Source: an uncultured Clostridia bacterium
GTDB lineage: Bacteria; Bacillota; Clostridia; Christensenellales; Borkfalkiaceae
NCBI GenBank assembly: GCA_947628675.1
Contig: CANRAR010000001.1
Coordinates: 150,283 to 214,282 of the forward strand
Length of the DNA stretch: 64,000 bases
Reading direction: 5' to 3'
This document shows positions 33,621 through 41,898 of this stretch, in pieces. Under the pieces are notes generated by a model, which saw only the letters and a list, made by a program, of their open reading frames with translations, was not told where the DNA came from and did no database searches. Position numbers and translations under genes: made by a program. Position 1 is the stretch's first letter. Every line of letters begins with the position of its first letter.

Positions 33621-35962
33621 CGGAGAGCGCAAAACGGCTGGAACTCGACAAGATCCTCGCGCAGGCGGGGCAGTTTTGTGTGCTCGAAGCGAGCAGGCGG
33701 CTGCTCCTTTCCGCGGAGCCCACGGCAAATTTGCAGGAGGCGGGGCGGCTGCTTGCGCTCACCGCGGAGGCGGGGCGGCTCCTCTTTGAACTGGGCGCGG
33801 GCGGCGTGGAGGCCTTTCCCCCAATCGAGGACAGGTTGGAACGCGCCGCGAAGGGGGCAACGCTCTCGTGTAAGGAACTCGTAGACCTTTCGGCGCTCTT
33901 GCGCTCGGCGCGCATCGCCCACCGCGCGGTGTGCTCGCTCCCCGAGGGGGAGGCTGCGGGCATGAAGGAACTCGCCGAGCGGCTCATCTTCGACGAACAT
34001 CTCGAGAAGGACGTGGAGGAGAAGATCCGCGGCGAGAACGAACTTGCGGACACGGCGAGCGATAAACTCTTTATGATCCGCCGCGAGATGCGGCTTTTGG
34101 GCGAGCGCATCCGCGCCAAACTCGTGCAGTATCTCACGGGCGACGAGCGGAAATTTTTGCAGGACGACATCGTGACCATGCGCGGAGACAGGTACGTGCT
34201 CCCCGTCAAGACGGAATACAAGCGCAACGTGCGCGGTTTCGTGCATGACCGCTCGCAGACGGGGGCGACCGTGTTCATCGAGCCCGAAGAGGTGCTCGAG
34301 ATGAACAACGAACTTCGTACTCTCGCCCTCGACGAGAAGGAAGAGGAGGAGCGCATTCTCTCCGAACTCTCCCGCGCGTTCGGCGCGATGAGGGAGAGTT
34401 TGGAGCGCGACGCCGCCGTGCTCGCCGAGATGGACGCCTTTTACGCCCGCGCGCAGTACGGCTACCGCTTGAAGTGCGTAAAGCCCGAACTGAATAACAG
34501 GGGCATTCTGGACATTGTGAAGGGGCGGCACCCCCTTCTCGACCAGAAGACCGCCGTGCCCGTGAGCGTACGGCTGGGCGGGGAGTACTCCTTCCTCGTC
34601 ATCAGCGGCGCGAATACGGGCGGCAAGACGGTCACTTTGAAGATGTGCGGACTCTTCTGCCTCATGGCGGCGTGTGGGTTCTTTGTGCCCGCCGCCGAGG
34701 GGACGAAGATCCCCGTCTTTTCCGCCGTCTTTTGCGACGTGGGGGACAGCCAATCCATCGAGGAAAATCTCTCCACATTCTCCTCGCATATTCTGAGCCT
34801 CAAAGCCATTTTGGAGGGGGCGGGCGAGAATTGCCTCGCGCTCATCGACGAGCCGGGCGGCGGCACCGACCCCGAGGAGGGACAGGCGCTTGCCCGCGCC
34901 GTGCTCTCCGCCCTCGCAAGGAAGGGCTGCCGCGGCATCGTGACCACCCACTTCGGTGCCTTGAAGGAATTCGCATATGCGCAAGCGGGGATGCAAAACG
35001 GGTGCATGGAGTTCGACGCGGAGGATCACCGCCCGCTGTACAGGTTGAAGATCGGCGCGCCGGGCTCTTCCAATGCGCTCGCCATCTGTAAGCGGCTGGG
35101 GCTTCCGGAGGAAGTCGTGAGCGAGGCGCGGGGGTACCTCTCGGACGGCGCGAGGAGTTACGAGGCGACGCTCTCCGCGGCGGAACAGGAGCGCATCGGG
35201 GCGGAGCGCGCCCGCGAGGATGCCGAGGCGGCGGCGCGCGAATGGCGGGAACGGCTCGCCGCTTTGGAGCGCGACGAGAAGAAACTTTCCGAGGAAAAAC
35301 AAAAATTTTTGTACGGCGCAAAGGCGGAGGCGCGGCGCATTGTCGCTTCGCGGACGGCACGGGCGGAGGAACTGCTCGAAGAGATGGAGGCGCTCTTCAA
35401 AAAGGAGACGCTGACGGAGGCCGACCTCTTCCGCGCGCGCACGTTGAAAAACGCCGTCGGGCGGGAGGAGACGGAGGAGGAGACCCCCACGCGCGCCGTG
35501 CCCGTGGACGCCGCAAAATTAAAGGAGGGGGACGAGGTGTACGTCGCCTCCCTCGGGGCGGCGGGGAAGGTGCTCTCCGTCAAGCGCGAGAAGGGCGTTG
35601 CCGAAGTGCAGGCGGGCTCTCTTCGCGTCCGCAGTAAAATTTCCGACCTCTACCTTCCGCCGCCCGCCCGCGAGGAGAAGAGGGGGGTGCAGGTCGTAAG
35701 AAACCTCGCCCCGCGCGAACTGCCCCGCGAGTGCAACCTCATCGGCATGACCGTGGCGGACGCCATGCCCGAGTTGGAGGCGTTTTTGGACGCCGCCCTG
35801 CTCGCGGGAAGCAAAGAGGTGCGCATCGTCCACGGCATGGGCACGGGGAAACTGCGTGCCGCCGTGCATAATTTCCTCAAAACACATCCGCGGGTGGAGG
35901 AGTTCCGCCTCGGCAAATACGGCGAGGGGGAGAGCGGCGTGACCGTCGTCACCCTCCGCTGA
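33617..35962 (+). CDS. mutS2: MutS2 family ATPase/endonuclease
   Basis: 781 residues from the ATG at 33617 (AGGAG upstream, overlapping the previous stop). MutS core and clamp, Walker A SGANTGGKTVTLK near 331-343, Walker B ALIDEPGGGTDPEEG, a coiled-coil (about 510-610), a KOW-like segment, and a C-terminal Smr domain (about 705-781) with LIGMTVADAMPELE and VHGMGTGKL. Lacks the mismatch-recognition domain of MutS. Known roles: suppression of recombination and, in Bacillus, splitting collided ribosomes through the Smr domain. Last gene of the uvrC unit. Confidence 0.95.
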   Translation: MTESAKRLELDKILAQAGQFCVLEASRRLLLSAEPTANLQEAGRLLALTAEAGRLLFELGAGGVEAFPPIEDRLERAAKGATLSCKELVDLSALLRSARIAHRAVCSLPEGEAAGMKELAERLIFDEHLEKDVEEKIRGENELADTASDKLFMIRREMRLLGERIRAKLVQYLTGDERKFLQDDIVTMRGDRYVLPVKTEYKRNVRGFVHDRSQTGATVFIEPEEVLEMNNELRTLALDEKEEEERILSELSRAFGAMRESLERDAAVLAEMDAFYARAQYGYRLKCVKPELNNRGILDIVKGRHPLLDQKTAVPVSVRLGGEYSFLVISGANTGGKTVTLKMCGLFCLMAACGFFVPAAEGTKIPVFSAVFCDVGDSQSIEENLSTFSSHILSLKAILEGAGENCLALIDEPGGGTDPEEGQALARAVLSALARKGCRGIVTTHFGALKEFAYAQAGMQNGCMEFDAEDHRPLYRLKIGAPGSSNALAICKRLGLPEEVVSEARGYLSDGARSYEATLSAAEQERIGAERAREDAEAAAREWRERLAALERDEKKLSEEKQKFLYGAKAEARRIVASRTARAEELLEEMEALFKKETLTEADLFRARTLKNAVGREETEEETPTRAVPVDAAKLKEGDEVYVASLGAAGKVLSVKREKGVAEVQAGSLRVRSKISDLYLPPPAREEKRGVQVVRNLAPRELPRECNLIGMTVADAMPELEAFLDAALLAGSKEVRIVHGMGTGKLRAAVHNFLKTHPRVEEFRLGKYGEGESGVTVVTLR

Positions 35963-36023
35963 ACGCATAAATACCGCTTTGCCTCAATAGAATGAGATAA
36001 ATTCCCTTCTTTGAGGTAAACTG

Positions 36024-36728
36024 TTGAAAAAGCTCTCTTCCCGCGCGGTCGCCGCGCTCACCAACGGCATCCTCGCCGTCGTGCTCGTCGTCGTAGCGAC
36101 GTTCTGCTTTCTGCCCGTCTCGTCGCCCGCCTCGGGCGTCGATGACCGCGTGTTCCGAAGGGGCGCTGCGCAGGACGGCGTCTCCCTCATGTTCAACGTG
36201 TATTGGGGCACGGAGACGGTATACAAGATTTTGGACGTGCTCGACGAGTACGGCGCAAAGGCGACCTTCTTTTTGGGCGGCTGCTGGGCGGACGACAACG
36301 CAGAGTGCGTGAAAGAAATCGTTTCGCGGGGGCAGGAGATCGGCTCGCACGGGTATTTTCACCGCGAGCACGATAAACTCTCCTACGAGGGCAATGAGGG
36401 GGAGATCCGCACGAGCGTGGAGTATCTTGCCCGCATCTCGGGCGCGGAGATCAAACTGTTTGCGCCGCCCTCGGGGGCGTACAACGACGACACGGTGAAG
36501 GCCGCGGAGGACTTGGGGCTCAAAACGGTTCTATGGAGCAGGGACACCGTGGATTGGCGGGACAAGGACGAGGAGGTGTGCTTCTCCCGTGCGACGAAGG
36601 AGATAGAGGGCGGGGAACTCGTGTTGATGCACCCCATGGAGCACACGCTGAAAGCGCTGCCGCGCATTCTTACATACTACAGGGAACAAGGCCTCCGCGC
36701 CATTGCGGTGGGTGAAAATTTGGGTTGA
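36024..36728 (+). CDS. polysaccharide deacetylase family protein (YlxY/PdaB-like)
   Basis: 234 residues, TTG start with TGAGGT upstream. One N-terminal membrane anchor (about 8-34), then a NodB/CE4 domain: GVSLMFNVYWGTE, ATFFLGGCWAD, EIGSHGYFHREHDKL, LFAPPSGAYN, LWSRDTVDW, LMHP. In CE4 motif 1 the catalytic Asp (FDD) is Asn58, and the following residue is Val; the His pair of motif 2 (SHGYFHREH) is present. Whether it is active is uncertain. The next gene is an M16 peptidase, as in the Bacillus ylxY-mlpA pair, supporting the assignment. Confidence 0.85.
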   Translation: MKKLSSRAVAALTNGILAVVLVVVATFCFLPVSSPASGVDDRVFRRGAAQDGVSLMFNVYWGTETVYKILDVLDEYGAKATFFLGGCWADDNAECVKEIVSRGQEIGSHGYFHREHDKLSYEGNEGEIRTSVEYLARISGAEIKLFAPPSGAYNDDTVKAAEDLGLKTVLWSRDTVDWRDKDEEVCFSRATKEIEGGELVLMHPMEHTLKALPRILTYYREQGLRAIAVGENLG

Positions 36729-36742
36729 ACAAAGGAGATTTT

Positions 36743-37981
36743 ATGATCGTAAACAGGACATTGGACTCGGGGGTGCGCGTCGTCGTGAAGCGCATGGAGG
36801 GGCTGCTCTCCGTGACGATGGGGGTGCTCGTCGGCACGGGCGCCGCCTACGAGACGGACAGGGAGGACGGCATTTCGCACTTTATCGAACATATGCAGTT
36901 CAAGGGGACGGACAAGTATTCCGCCTTTCAGATCTCGGACGCCTTCGACGCGCTCGGCGCACAGGTGAATGCCTTCACGGCGAAAGACCTCACGTGCTAC
37001 TATTGCAAGTCCACGACCGACCATGCGGAGGAGGCGTTTGCGATGCTCTCCGAACTCTTCCTTCACGCCAACTTCCCCGAGGAGGAGATGAAGCGCGAGA
37101 AGGGCGTTGTGCTCGAGGAGATCAACATGGACGAGGATTCGCCCGAGGATCTGTGCCTCGATATGCTCGCCCGCGCCTCCTTCGGGGGGGATAACTACGG
37201 GCGCAACATCTTGGGTCCCGCCAAAAACGTCAGGCGGTTCACGCGCGACGATCTCTTCGCCTACAAGGAGGAGCGGTACTGCCCCGAGAATATCGTCGTC
37301 TCGTTTGCGGGGAACATCGATCCCGAAGATGCGCTTCGTCTCGCCGAAAAACACTTCGGCGGCATGAAAAAGACGCGCTTTGTTCAGCGCGAGAAGCACG
37401 TGGTGTTCCGCACGGACAACCTCTTCAAGAAGAAGCCCATCGAACAGGCGCACTTCGCGCTGGGGTTTTCCACCGTCGCACGGGACAGTGAAAAAATGCC
37501 CGCCGTGCAGGTGATGAACGCCGCCCTCGGCGGCGGGCTTTCCTCCCGCCTCTTCAAGCGGGTGCGCGAGGAGTTGGGGCTCGCCTATTCCGTCTATTCT
37601 TACACGACACACTACGCGGAGACGGGCATCCTCGTCGTGTATGCGGGCGTCAATCCCCAAAAGGCGGAGGAGGCGGCGGGAGCCGTGGTGGAGGTCATCG
37701 AAACGCTGCGCCGCGGTGGGCTCACCGACGAGGAATTTCTGCGCGGGCGGGAGCAACTCAAATCGAGCAACATCTTCTCGCAGGAGAACACCTCCTCGCA
37801 GATGCTCCTCTACGGGCGGGAACTCATCTACACAGGCGAAATTTACGATTTCGAGCGGCGCATGGCGGAGATCGCCGCCCTCACGCGGGAGGACGCCGAG
37901 GCGACGATAAAAGGCAGCCTCGATCTTACGCACGTCGCGGTGGCGAGCGTCGGAAATCTCAAAAAGGCCATAACGCTGTGA
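36743..37981 (+). CDS. M16-family zinc peptidase (MlpA-like)
   Basis: 412 residues, cytosolic. Inverted zinc motif HFIEH near 47-51 with a downstream Glu (EEINMDEDSP region), plus the second M16 domain with the typical ALGGGLSSRLFKRVREELGL and AYSV. Same class as Bacillus MlpA/YmxG and mitochondrial processing peptidase. ATG at 36743 behind AAAGGAG; an earlier in-frame ATG at 36725 lacks a ribosome site and overlaps the deacetylase. The substrate is not known. Overlaps the next gene (GTG start). Confidence 0.92.
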   Translation: MIVNRTLDSGVRVVVKRMEGLLSVTMGVLVGTGAAYETDREDGISHFIEHMQFKGTDKYSAFQISDAFDALGAQVNAFTAKDLTCYYCKSTTDHAEEAFAMLSELFLHANFPEEEMKREKGVVLEEINMDEDSPEDLCLDMLARASFGGDNYGRNILGPAKNVRRFTRDDLFAYKEERYCPENIVVSFAGNIDPEDALRLAEKHFGGMKKTRFVQREKHVVFRTDNLFKKKPIEQAHFALGFSTVARDSEKMPAVQVMNAALGGGLSSRLFKRVREELGLAYSVYSYTTHYAETGILVVYAGVNPQKAEEAAGAVVEVIETLRRGGLTDEEFLRGREQLKSSNIFSQENTSSQMLLYGRELIYTGEIYDFERRMAEIAALTREDAEATIKGSLDLTHVAVASVGNLKKAITL

Positions 37982-38472
37982 GAATTGAGGGGTTCGGGCC
38001 CGTGTTCGACGGGAACAGCAGGGTGCTCATTGTGGGCAGTTTTCCCTCGGTGAAGAGCCGCGCCGAGGGGTTTTACTACGGCAATCCGCAGAACGGGTTC
38101 TGGCGCACCGTGAGCGCATTTTTCGGCGAGGCGACGCCTTTGACGGTGGAGAAAAAGCGGGAATTTTTGCTGCGGCGGGGCATTGCGCTCTGGGACGTCG
38201 TTGCAAGTTGCGAGATCGTGGGCTCGGCGGACGCCTCCATCTCTGCGCCCGCGGTTGCCGACATCCCGCGCGTTGCGAAAGGGATGCCCATTCTCTGCAA
38301 CGGGGCGACGGCGTACCGCCTCCTCATAGAAAATTTTCCCGAACTTGCGCCGCGTACGCAGAGGCTTCCCTCCACCTCGCCCGCCAACCCGCGGTTTTCC
38401 TATGAGGCGTGGCACAATGCGCTCGCAGGCGCCTTCGGGGGCGCGGCGGGGGAATTTTCGCAAAAGAGTTGA
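37978..38472 (+). CDS. DNA-deoxyinosine (hypoxanthine) glycosylase, UDG superfamily family 6-like
   Basis: 164 residues, GTG start overlapping the M16 stop. UDG-superfamily features: RVLIVGSFPSVKSR near 16-29, GFYYGNPQNGFWRTV, and a C-terminal LPSTSPANPR loop. The GSFPS and YGNPQNxFW motifs identify the hypoxanthine-DNA glycosylase group, which removes deaminated adenine (and sometimes U) to begin base-excision repair. Length matches the family. Last gene before the acpP promoter, which begins inside its 3' end. Confidence 0.88.
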   Translation: MRIEGFGPVFDGNSRVLIVGSFPSVKSRAEGFYYGNPQNGFWRTVSAFFGEATPLTVEKKREFLLRRGIALWDVVASCEIVGSADASISAPAVADIPRVAKGMPILCNGATAYRLLIENFPELAPRTQRLPSTSPANPRFSYEAWHNALAGAFGGAAGEFSQKS

Positions 38473-38497
38473 CAAGCCGCCGTTTTTCGGCTAAAAT
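38469..38497 (+). promoter_or_regulatory. promoter of acpP
   Basis: TTGACA (38469-38474), 17-bp spacer, TAAAAT (38492-38497). Its -35 overlaps the stop of the glycosylase gene. Confidence 0.75.
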
Positions 38498-38536
38498 ATG
38501 AAAAAACACTGTGCGCGGAGTGCGCAAGGAGTAGTT

Positions 38537-38764
38537 ATGTTTGAAAAAGTAAGTAAGATGCTCGCCGAACAACTCGGGATCGACGCTTCGACCATCAAGC
38601 CCGAACAGGAAGTCGTGAAGGATCTCGGCGCCGATTCCCTCGACGTGGTGGAACTCATGATGGCGCTCGAGGATGAATACGGCATCACCCTGCCCGAGAG
38701 CGACGTGGAGAACGTCAAGACGGTGCAGGACATCGTCGATATGATGGAGAAACTCGGAAAATAA
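38537..38764 (+). CDS. acpP: acyl carrier protein
   Basis: 75 residues, acidic, cytosolic. Four-helix ACP with phosphopantetheine attachment Ser34 in GADSLDVVELMMALE. Carries acyl chains in fatty-acid synthesis. ATG at 38537 behind AAGGAG. An upstream in-frame ATG at 38498 is before the predicted start of transcription and adds a basic non-ACP sequence. Stands alone with its own promoter; no fab genes nearby. Confidence 0.96.
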   Translation: MFEKVSKMLAEQLGIDASTIKPEQEVVKDLGADSLDVVELMMALEDEYGITLPESDVENVKTVQDIVDMMEKLGK

Positions 38765-38772
38765 CCCCCCGC

Positions 38773-38858
38773 GGCAGAAAATTTCCGCGCGTGTATAATA
38801 TTCGTCGCGCGTAGATTTTTCTGCGAAATTCTCTGAAAAAAATCAGATTTTTGCATAA
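38773..38858 (+). terminator. hairpins after acpP
   Basis: GCAGAAAA...TTTTCTGC (38773-38824) with an inner CGCGCG pair, then TCTGA-AAAAAA-TCAGATTTTT (38832-38852), a short terminator-like stem. Confidence 0.45.
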
Positions 38859-38865
38859 AAATTCC

Positions 38866-38894
38866 TTGACAGAAATTTTTTGCAATGGTATAAT
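38866..38894 (+). promoter_or_regulatory. promoter of the metNIQ leader
   Basis: TTGACA (38866-38871), 17-bp spacer, TATAAT (38889-38894). Transcription should begin near 38901. Confidence 0.8.
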
Positions 38895-38936
38895 CGGCTC
38901 AAATCGTGTGCGGGGATTCCCGCCCAAGAGGACAGT

Positions 38937-39017
38937 ATGAACGCTACAAGACTTTACGGTTATATGTGTATGTCGGTCACCCGGGCAGAAGTGCGCGGGT
39001 TATCGACGGTGCGTTGA
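38937..39017 (+). CDS. candidate Met/Cys leader peptide of metNIQ
   Basis: 26 codons, MNATRLYGYMCMSVTRAEVR then GLSTVR, with AGAGGA as ribosome site 6 nt upstream. Consecutive Met-Cys-Met codons (38964-38972) sit just before two mutually exclusive stems and a terminator, the layout of a ribosome-stalling attenuator. It precedes a methionine ABC transporter, fitting control by Met or Cys supply. Not a family I can name with certainty; function inferred from position, codons and RNA structure. Confidence 0.6.
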   Translation: MNATRLYGYMCMSVTRAEVRGLSTVR

Positions 39018-39077
39018 AACTGCGGTAACCTGACATCCGAGCCCGGAGCAAACACATTGCCCCGGGCTTTTATTTTG
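38979..39077 (+). promoter_or_regulatory. candidate transcription attenuator of metNIQ
   Basis: Stem 1: ACCCG (38979-38983) with CGGGT (38996-39000). Stem 2: GGTTATCG (38998-39005) with CGGTAACC (39023-39030), overlapping stem 1. Terminator: AGCCCGG-A-GCAA (39040-39051) with TTGC-C-CCGGGCT (39057-39068), then TTTTATTTTG. CCGGGC at 38981-38986 can instead pair with GCCCGG at 39041-39046, breaking the terminator. Mechanism inferred. Confidence 0.6.
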
Positions 39078-39102
39078 CAAGAAAACAGGAACGGAGAACG
39101 GC

Positions 39103-40161
39103 ATGATCGAACTTATTCATCTCGACAAGACCTATCCCGCCGCCGACGGCGACGTTGTGGCGCTCGAGGACATCAACCTCACCATAGAGGACGGCGCCAT
39201 CTACGGCATCATCGGGCTCTCGGGCGCGGGAAAGAGCACCTTGGTACGATGTATCAACTTGCTCGAAAAGCCCACGGCGGGGCAGGTGCTCGTGGACGGG
39301 GAGGATCTCACCAAGGTCAAAACCAAGAGGCTCTATGAAATTCGCCGCAACATCGGCATGATCTTCCAGAGTTTCAACCTCCTCGAACAGCGCACCGTGG
39401 AGGCGAACGTGCGCTTCCCCCTCGAACTTGCCAAGTTCAAAAAGGACGCCGCAAAGGCGCGCGTTGCCGAGCTTCTGGAACTCGTGGGGCTCTCGGAGAA
39501 GGCGAAGGCGTACCCCTCGCAACTCTCGGGAGGGCAGAAACAGCGCGTCGCCATCGCCCGCGCCCTCGCCCTCTCTCCCAAGTACCTCCTGTGCGACGAG
39601 GCGACGAGCGCGCTCGACCCCAATACGACGACCTCCATCTTGGAACTTTTGAGGGAGATCAACCGCAAGTTGGGTGTCACCATCGTCGTCATCACCCACG
39701 AAATGCGCGTCGTAGACAGCATCTGCACCGATGTCGCCGTCATCGACCAAAGTCACATCGTGGAGAGCGGAAAAGTTGCCGATGTGTTCGCCTTCCCGCA
39801 ATCGGAGATCGCCAAGCAACTCATCATCCCCGAACTCATCCGCACGGTGAAGAGCACGGGGGGAAGCAAACTCCGCCTCGTGTTCAACGGCGAAGAGGCG
39901 GATACGCCCGTCGTCTCGGGGCTCGCCATCGAGTGCGGCATCGCCGTCAACATTCTCTACGCCGACACCAAGAACATCGACGGAAAGACGTACGGGCACA
40001 TGGTGATCACCCTCCCTGAGGACGAGGGGCAGGCGGCAAAGGTGAAGCAGTACCTCGAAAAGAACAATGTGACATACAGGGACGAGGGCACGGCGGCGCA
40101 AATGGCGCAGACCCAAGAGGGCCCCGATAAAGACAACACGACAGACAAGGAGGAGATTTGA
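39103..40161 (+). CDS. metN: methionine ABC transporter ATP-binding protein
   Basis: 352 residues, inner face of the membrane. Walker A GLSGAGKSTLVRC (about 39-51), Q-loop FQSFNLLEQRTV, signature LSGGQKQRVAIARAL, Walker B LLCDEATSALDP, and the C-terminal NIL substrate-sensing domain (about 260-335) that gives allosteric inhibition by methionine in MetN. Upstream attenuator and downstream metI/metQ make a standard MetNIQ importer of methionine and its analogues. Confidence 0.95.
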   Translation: MIELIHLDKTYPAADGDVVALEDINLTIEDGAIYGIIGLSGAGKSTLVRCINLLEKPTAGQVLVDGEDLTKVKTKRLYEIRRNIGMIFQSFNLLEQRTVEANVRFPLELAKFKKDAAKARVAELLELVGLSEKAKAYPSQLSGGQKQRVAIARALALSPKYLLCDEATSALDPNTTTSILELLREINRKLGVTIVVITHEMRVVDSICTDVAVIDQSHIVESGKVADVFAFPQSEIAKQLIIPELIRTVKSTGGSKLRLVFNGEEADTPVVSGLAIECGIAVNILYADTKNIDGKTYGHMVITLPEDEGQAAKVKQYLEKNNVTYRDEGTAAQMAQTQEGPDKDNTTDKEEI

Positions 40162-40162
40162 G

Positions 40163-40903
40163 ATGCAACTACTTGCGAGTTCGCTCTTAATTCAACTATT
40201 TGACCAAAACGTCGTTTTTCTCGGAATTTGGGAAACGATCTACATGACGGTCCTCTCGACGGTGGTTGCTTATCTTTTGGGCCTTCCGCTCGGAATCGTG
40301 TTGGTGATTACGGAAAAGGACGGGTTACATCCTATTCCGTGGCTCAGTAAGACGCTCGGCTTTATTGTAAATGCGTTCCGAAGTTTCCCGTTTATCATTT
40401 TGATGGTCGCCTTTCTTCCCGTCTCCAAGGCGCTCATCGGGACGCGGAGCGGGAACGGAGCCATGATCATCATGCTCATCATCGCCGCTACGCCGTATGT
40501 GGCGCGCATGGTGGAGAGTTCGTTGAAGGAGGTGGATAAGGGCGTCGTGGAAGCGGCGCGCTCGATGGGGGCGAGCAACTTCCAAATCATCTGTAAGGTG
40601 TATCTGCCCGAAGCAAAACCTTCGCTCATCGTAGGAGCAGTCATTTCGACCATTACCGTGCTGGGATATTCCGCCATGGCGGGCGAGATCGGCGGCGGAG
40701 GCTTGGGCAAGATCGCCATTACCTATGGATATCAACGTTTCCATGACGATGTTATTTGGGTCTGCGTTGCATTCACGGCGGTGATCGTGGAACTGATACA
40801 GGAAGGCGGTATGCTTCTTGCCCGCAAACTTGACCACAGGGTACGGCAAAATTCAAAAAAATCAAAAAATAAAAAATCTATTTGTAAGGAGAAAATATCA
40901 TGA
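40163..40903 (+). CDS. metI: methionine ABC transporter permease
   Basis: 246 residues, five or six membrane helices. MetI features: WETIYMTVLSTVVAYLLGLP near the start and the ATPase-coupling EAA-like loop EVDKGVVEAARSMGASNFQI. Starts 1 nt after metN and ends overlapping metQ, so translation is coupled. The C-terminal tail is unusually basic (QNSKKSKNKKSICKEK), partly because it covers the metQ ribosome site region. Confidence 0.95.
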   Translation: MQLLASSLLIQLFDQNVVFLGIWETIYMTVLSTVVAYLLGLPLGIVLVITEKDGLHPIPWLSKTLGFIVNAFRSFPFIILMVAFLPVSKALIGTRSGNGAMIIMLIIAATPYVARMVESSLKEVDKGVVEAARSMGASNFQIICKVYLPEAKPSLIVGAVISTITVLGYSAMAGEIGGGGLGKIAITYGYQRFHDDVIWVCVAFTAVIVELIQEGGMLLARKLDHRVRQNSKKSKNKKSICKEKIS

Positions 40904-41751
40904 AAAAATTTTTGGCACTCGTTCTCAGCGCAACGCTCGCTTTGGGACTCGCATTCTCGTTTTCCGCTTGCGGAAGCGGTGAAAACACCATTACGGTCGG
41001 CGCGACCTCCGCGCCCCACGCGGAGATCCTCGAAGTCGTCAAGGACGACTTAAAAGAACAGGGCTATAACCTTGACATCAAGGTCTATGCCGACTATGCG
41101 CAACTCAATCCCGCCCTCGTAGACGGCGACCTCGACGCAAACTACTTTCAGCACATCACCTATCTGAACGACTACAACAAAGCGAACAACACGGAACTTG
41201 TTTCCGCGGCGGACATTCACTACGAACCGTTCGGGCTTTGGGGGAAAAATATCTCCGCGGCGGACTATTCGGCGAGCGGCTTCTCCAAGACGGGAAGAAA
41301 GATTTTTGTCCCCAACGATACCACAAATCAGACGCGCGCGCTTCTTCTCTTGCAACAGGAGGGCTTCATCACGCTTCCCGAGGGCGCGTCGCCAACCGAC
41401 GAGCTTTCCCTTCTCAGTATTGTGGATAAAAAAGGCAACGATATCGTCGAAGTGGCGGCGGCGTTGGTGCCCTCTCAACTTCTCGGCGGGAACGATGGGA
41501 CGCTCGCAGTCGTCAACGGCAATTATGCGCTTGAAGGCGGGCTCCCCGAAGATAATACCACGACCGCGCTTGCCTATGAATCGTCGACGGGCGTTATTGC
41601 GCAACTCTACGTCAATGTGATCGCGGTGAGAAAAGGGGATAAGGATAGCCCGAAGATCCAGGCGCTCGTCGCGGCGGTCAAATCGCAAAAGGTGCTTGAC
41701 TTCATTGAGACCAAATATAAGGGAAGCGTTCAGGCACTCTTCACCGTCTGA
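40900..41751 (+). CDS. metQ: methionine-binding lipoprotein
   Basis: 283 residues. Signal peptide with lipobox FSAC (Cys about 25). NlpA/MetQ-family binding protein: ITVGATSAPHAEILEVVKDD, DYAQLNPALVDGDLDANYFQ, HITYLN, HYEPFGLW, VPNDTTNQTRALLLLQ. Captures methionine outside the membrane for MetNI. A terminator follows at 41778. Confidence 0.95.
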   Translation: MKKFLALVLSATLALGLAFSFSACGSGENTITVGATSAPHAEILEVVKDDLKEQGYNLDIKVYADYAQLNPALVDGDLDANYFQHITYLNDYNKANNTELVSAADIHYEPFGLWGKNISAADYSASGFSKTGRKIFVPNDTTNQTRALLLLQQEGFITLPEGASPTDELSLLSIVDKKGNDIVEVAAALVPSQLLGGNDGTLAVVNGNYALEGGLPEDNTTTALAYESSTGVIAQLYVNVIAVRKGDKDSPKIQALVAAVKSQKVLDFIETKYKGSVQALFTV

Positions 41752-41777
41752 CGGGACACAACTTTCCGACTTTACAG

Positions 41778-41809
41778 TTCCCTCGGGGAAATTTTTCCGA
41801 GGGAATTTT
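41778..41809 (+). terminator. terminator after metQ
   Basis: TTCCCTCGG (41778-41786) pairs with CCGAGGGAA (41797-41805), then TTTTG. Confidence 0.85.
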
Positions 41810-41829
41810 GTTTTTCCGCATTCAAACAG

Positions 41830-41884
41830 TTGACAAAGCGGAGGAGAGGGCATATAATACTATCAACCTACCAAACAAGTAGGT
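41830..41884 (+). promoter_or_regulatory. cysK promoter with a downstream dyad (possible Rrf2 operator)
   Basis: TTGACA (41830-41835), 17-bp spacer, TATAAT (41853-41858). Just past the expected start is ACCTAC-CAAACAA-GTAGGT (41866-41884), a 6-bp dyad with a 7-nt centre, well placed to block transcription by the Rrf2 protein encoded downstream. Confidence 0.6.
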
Positions 41885-41898
41885 AAAAGGAGAACGTT

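Noticed and set aside
38895..39077. SAM riboswitch or T-box upstream of metN
   Set aside because: No SAM-I core, kink-turn, or T-box TGGNACC-type sequence is visible; a short peptide plus terminator explains the region better.
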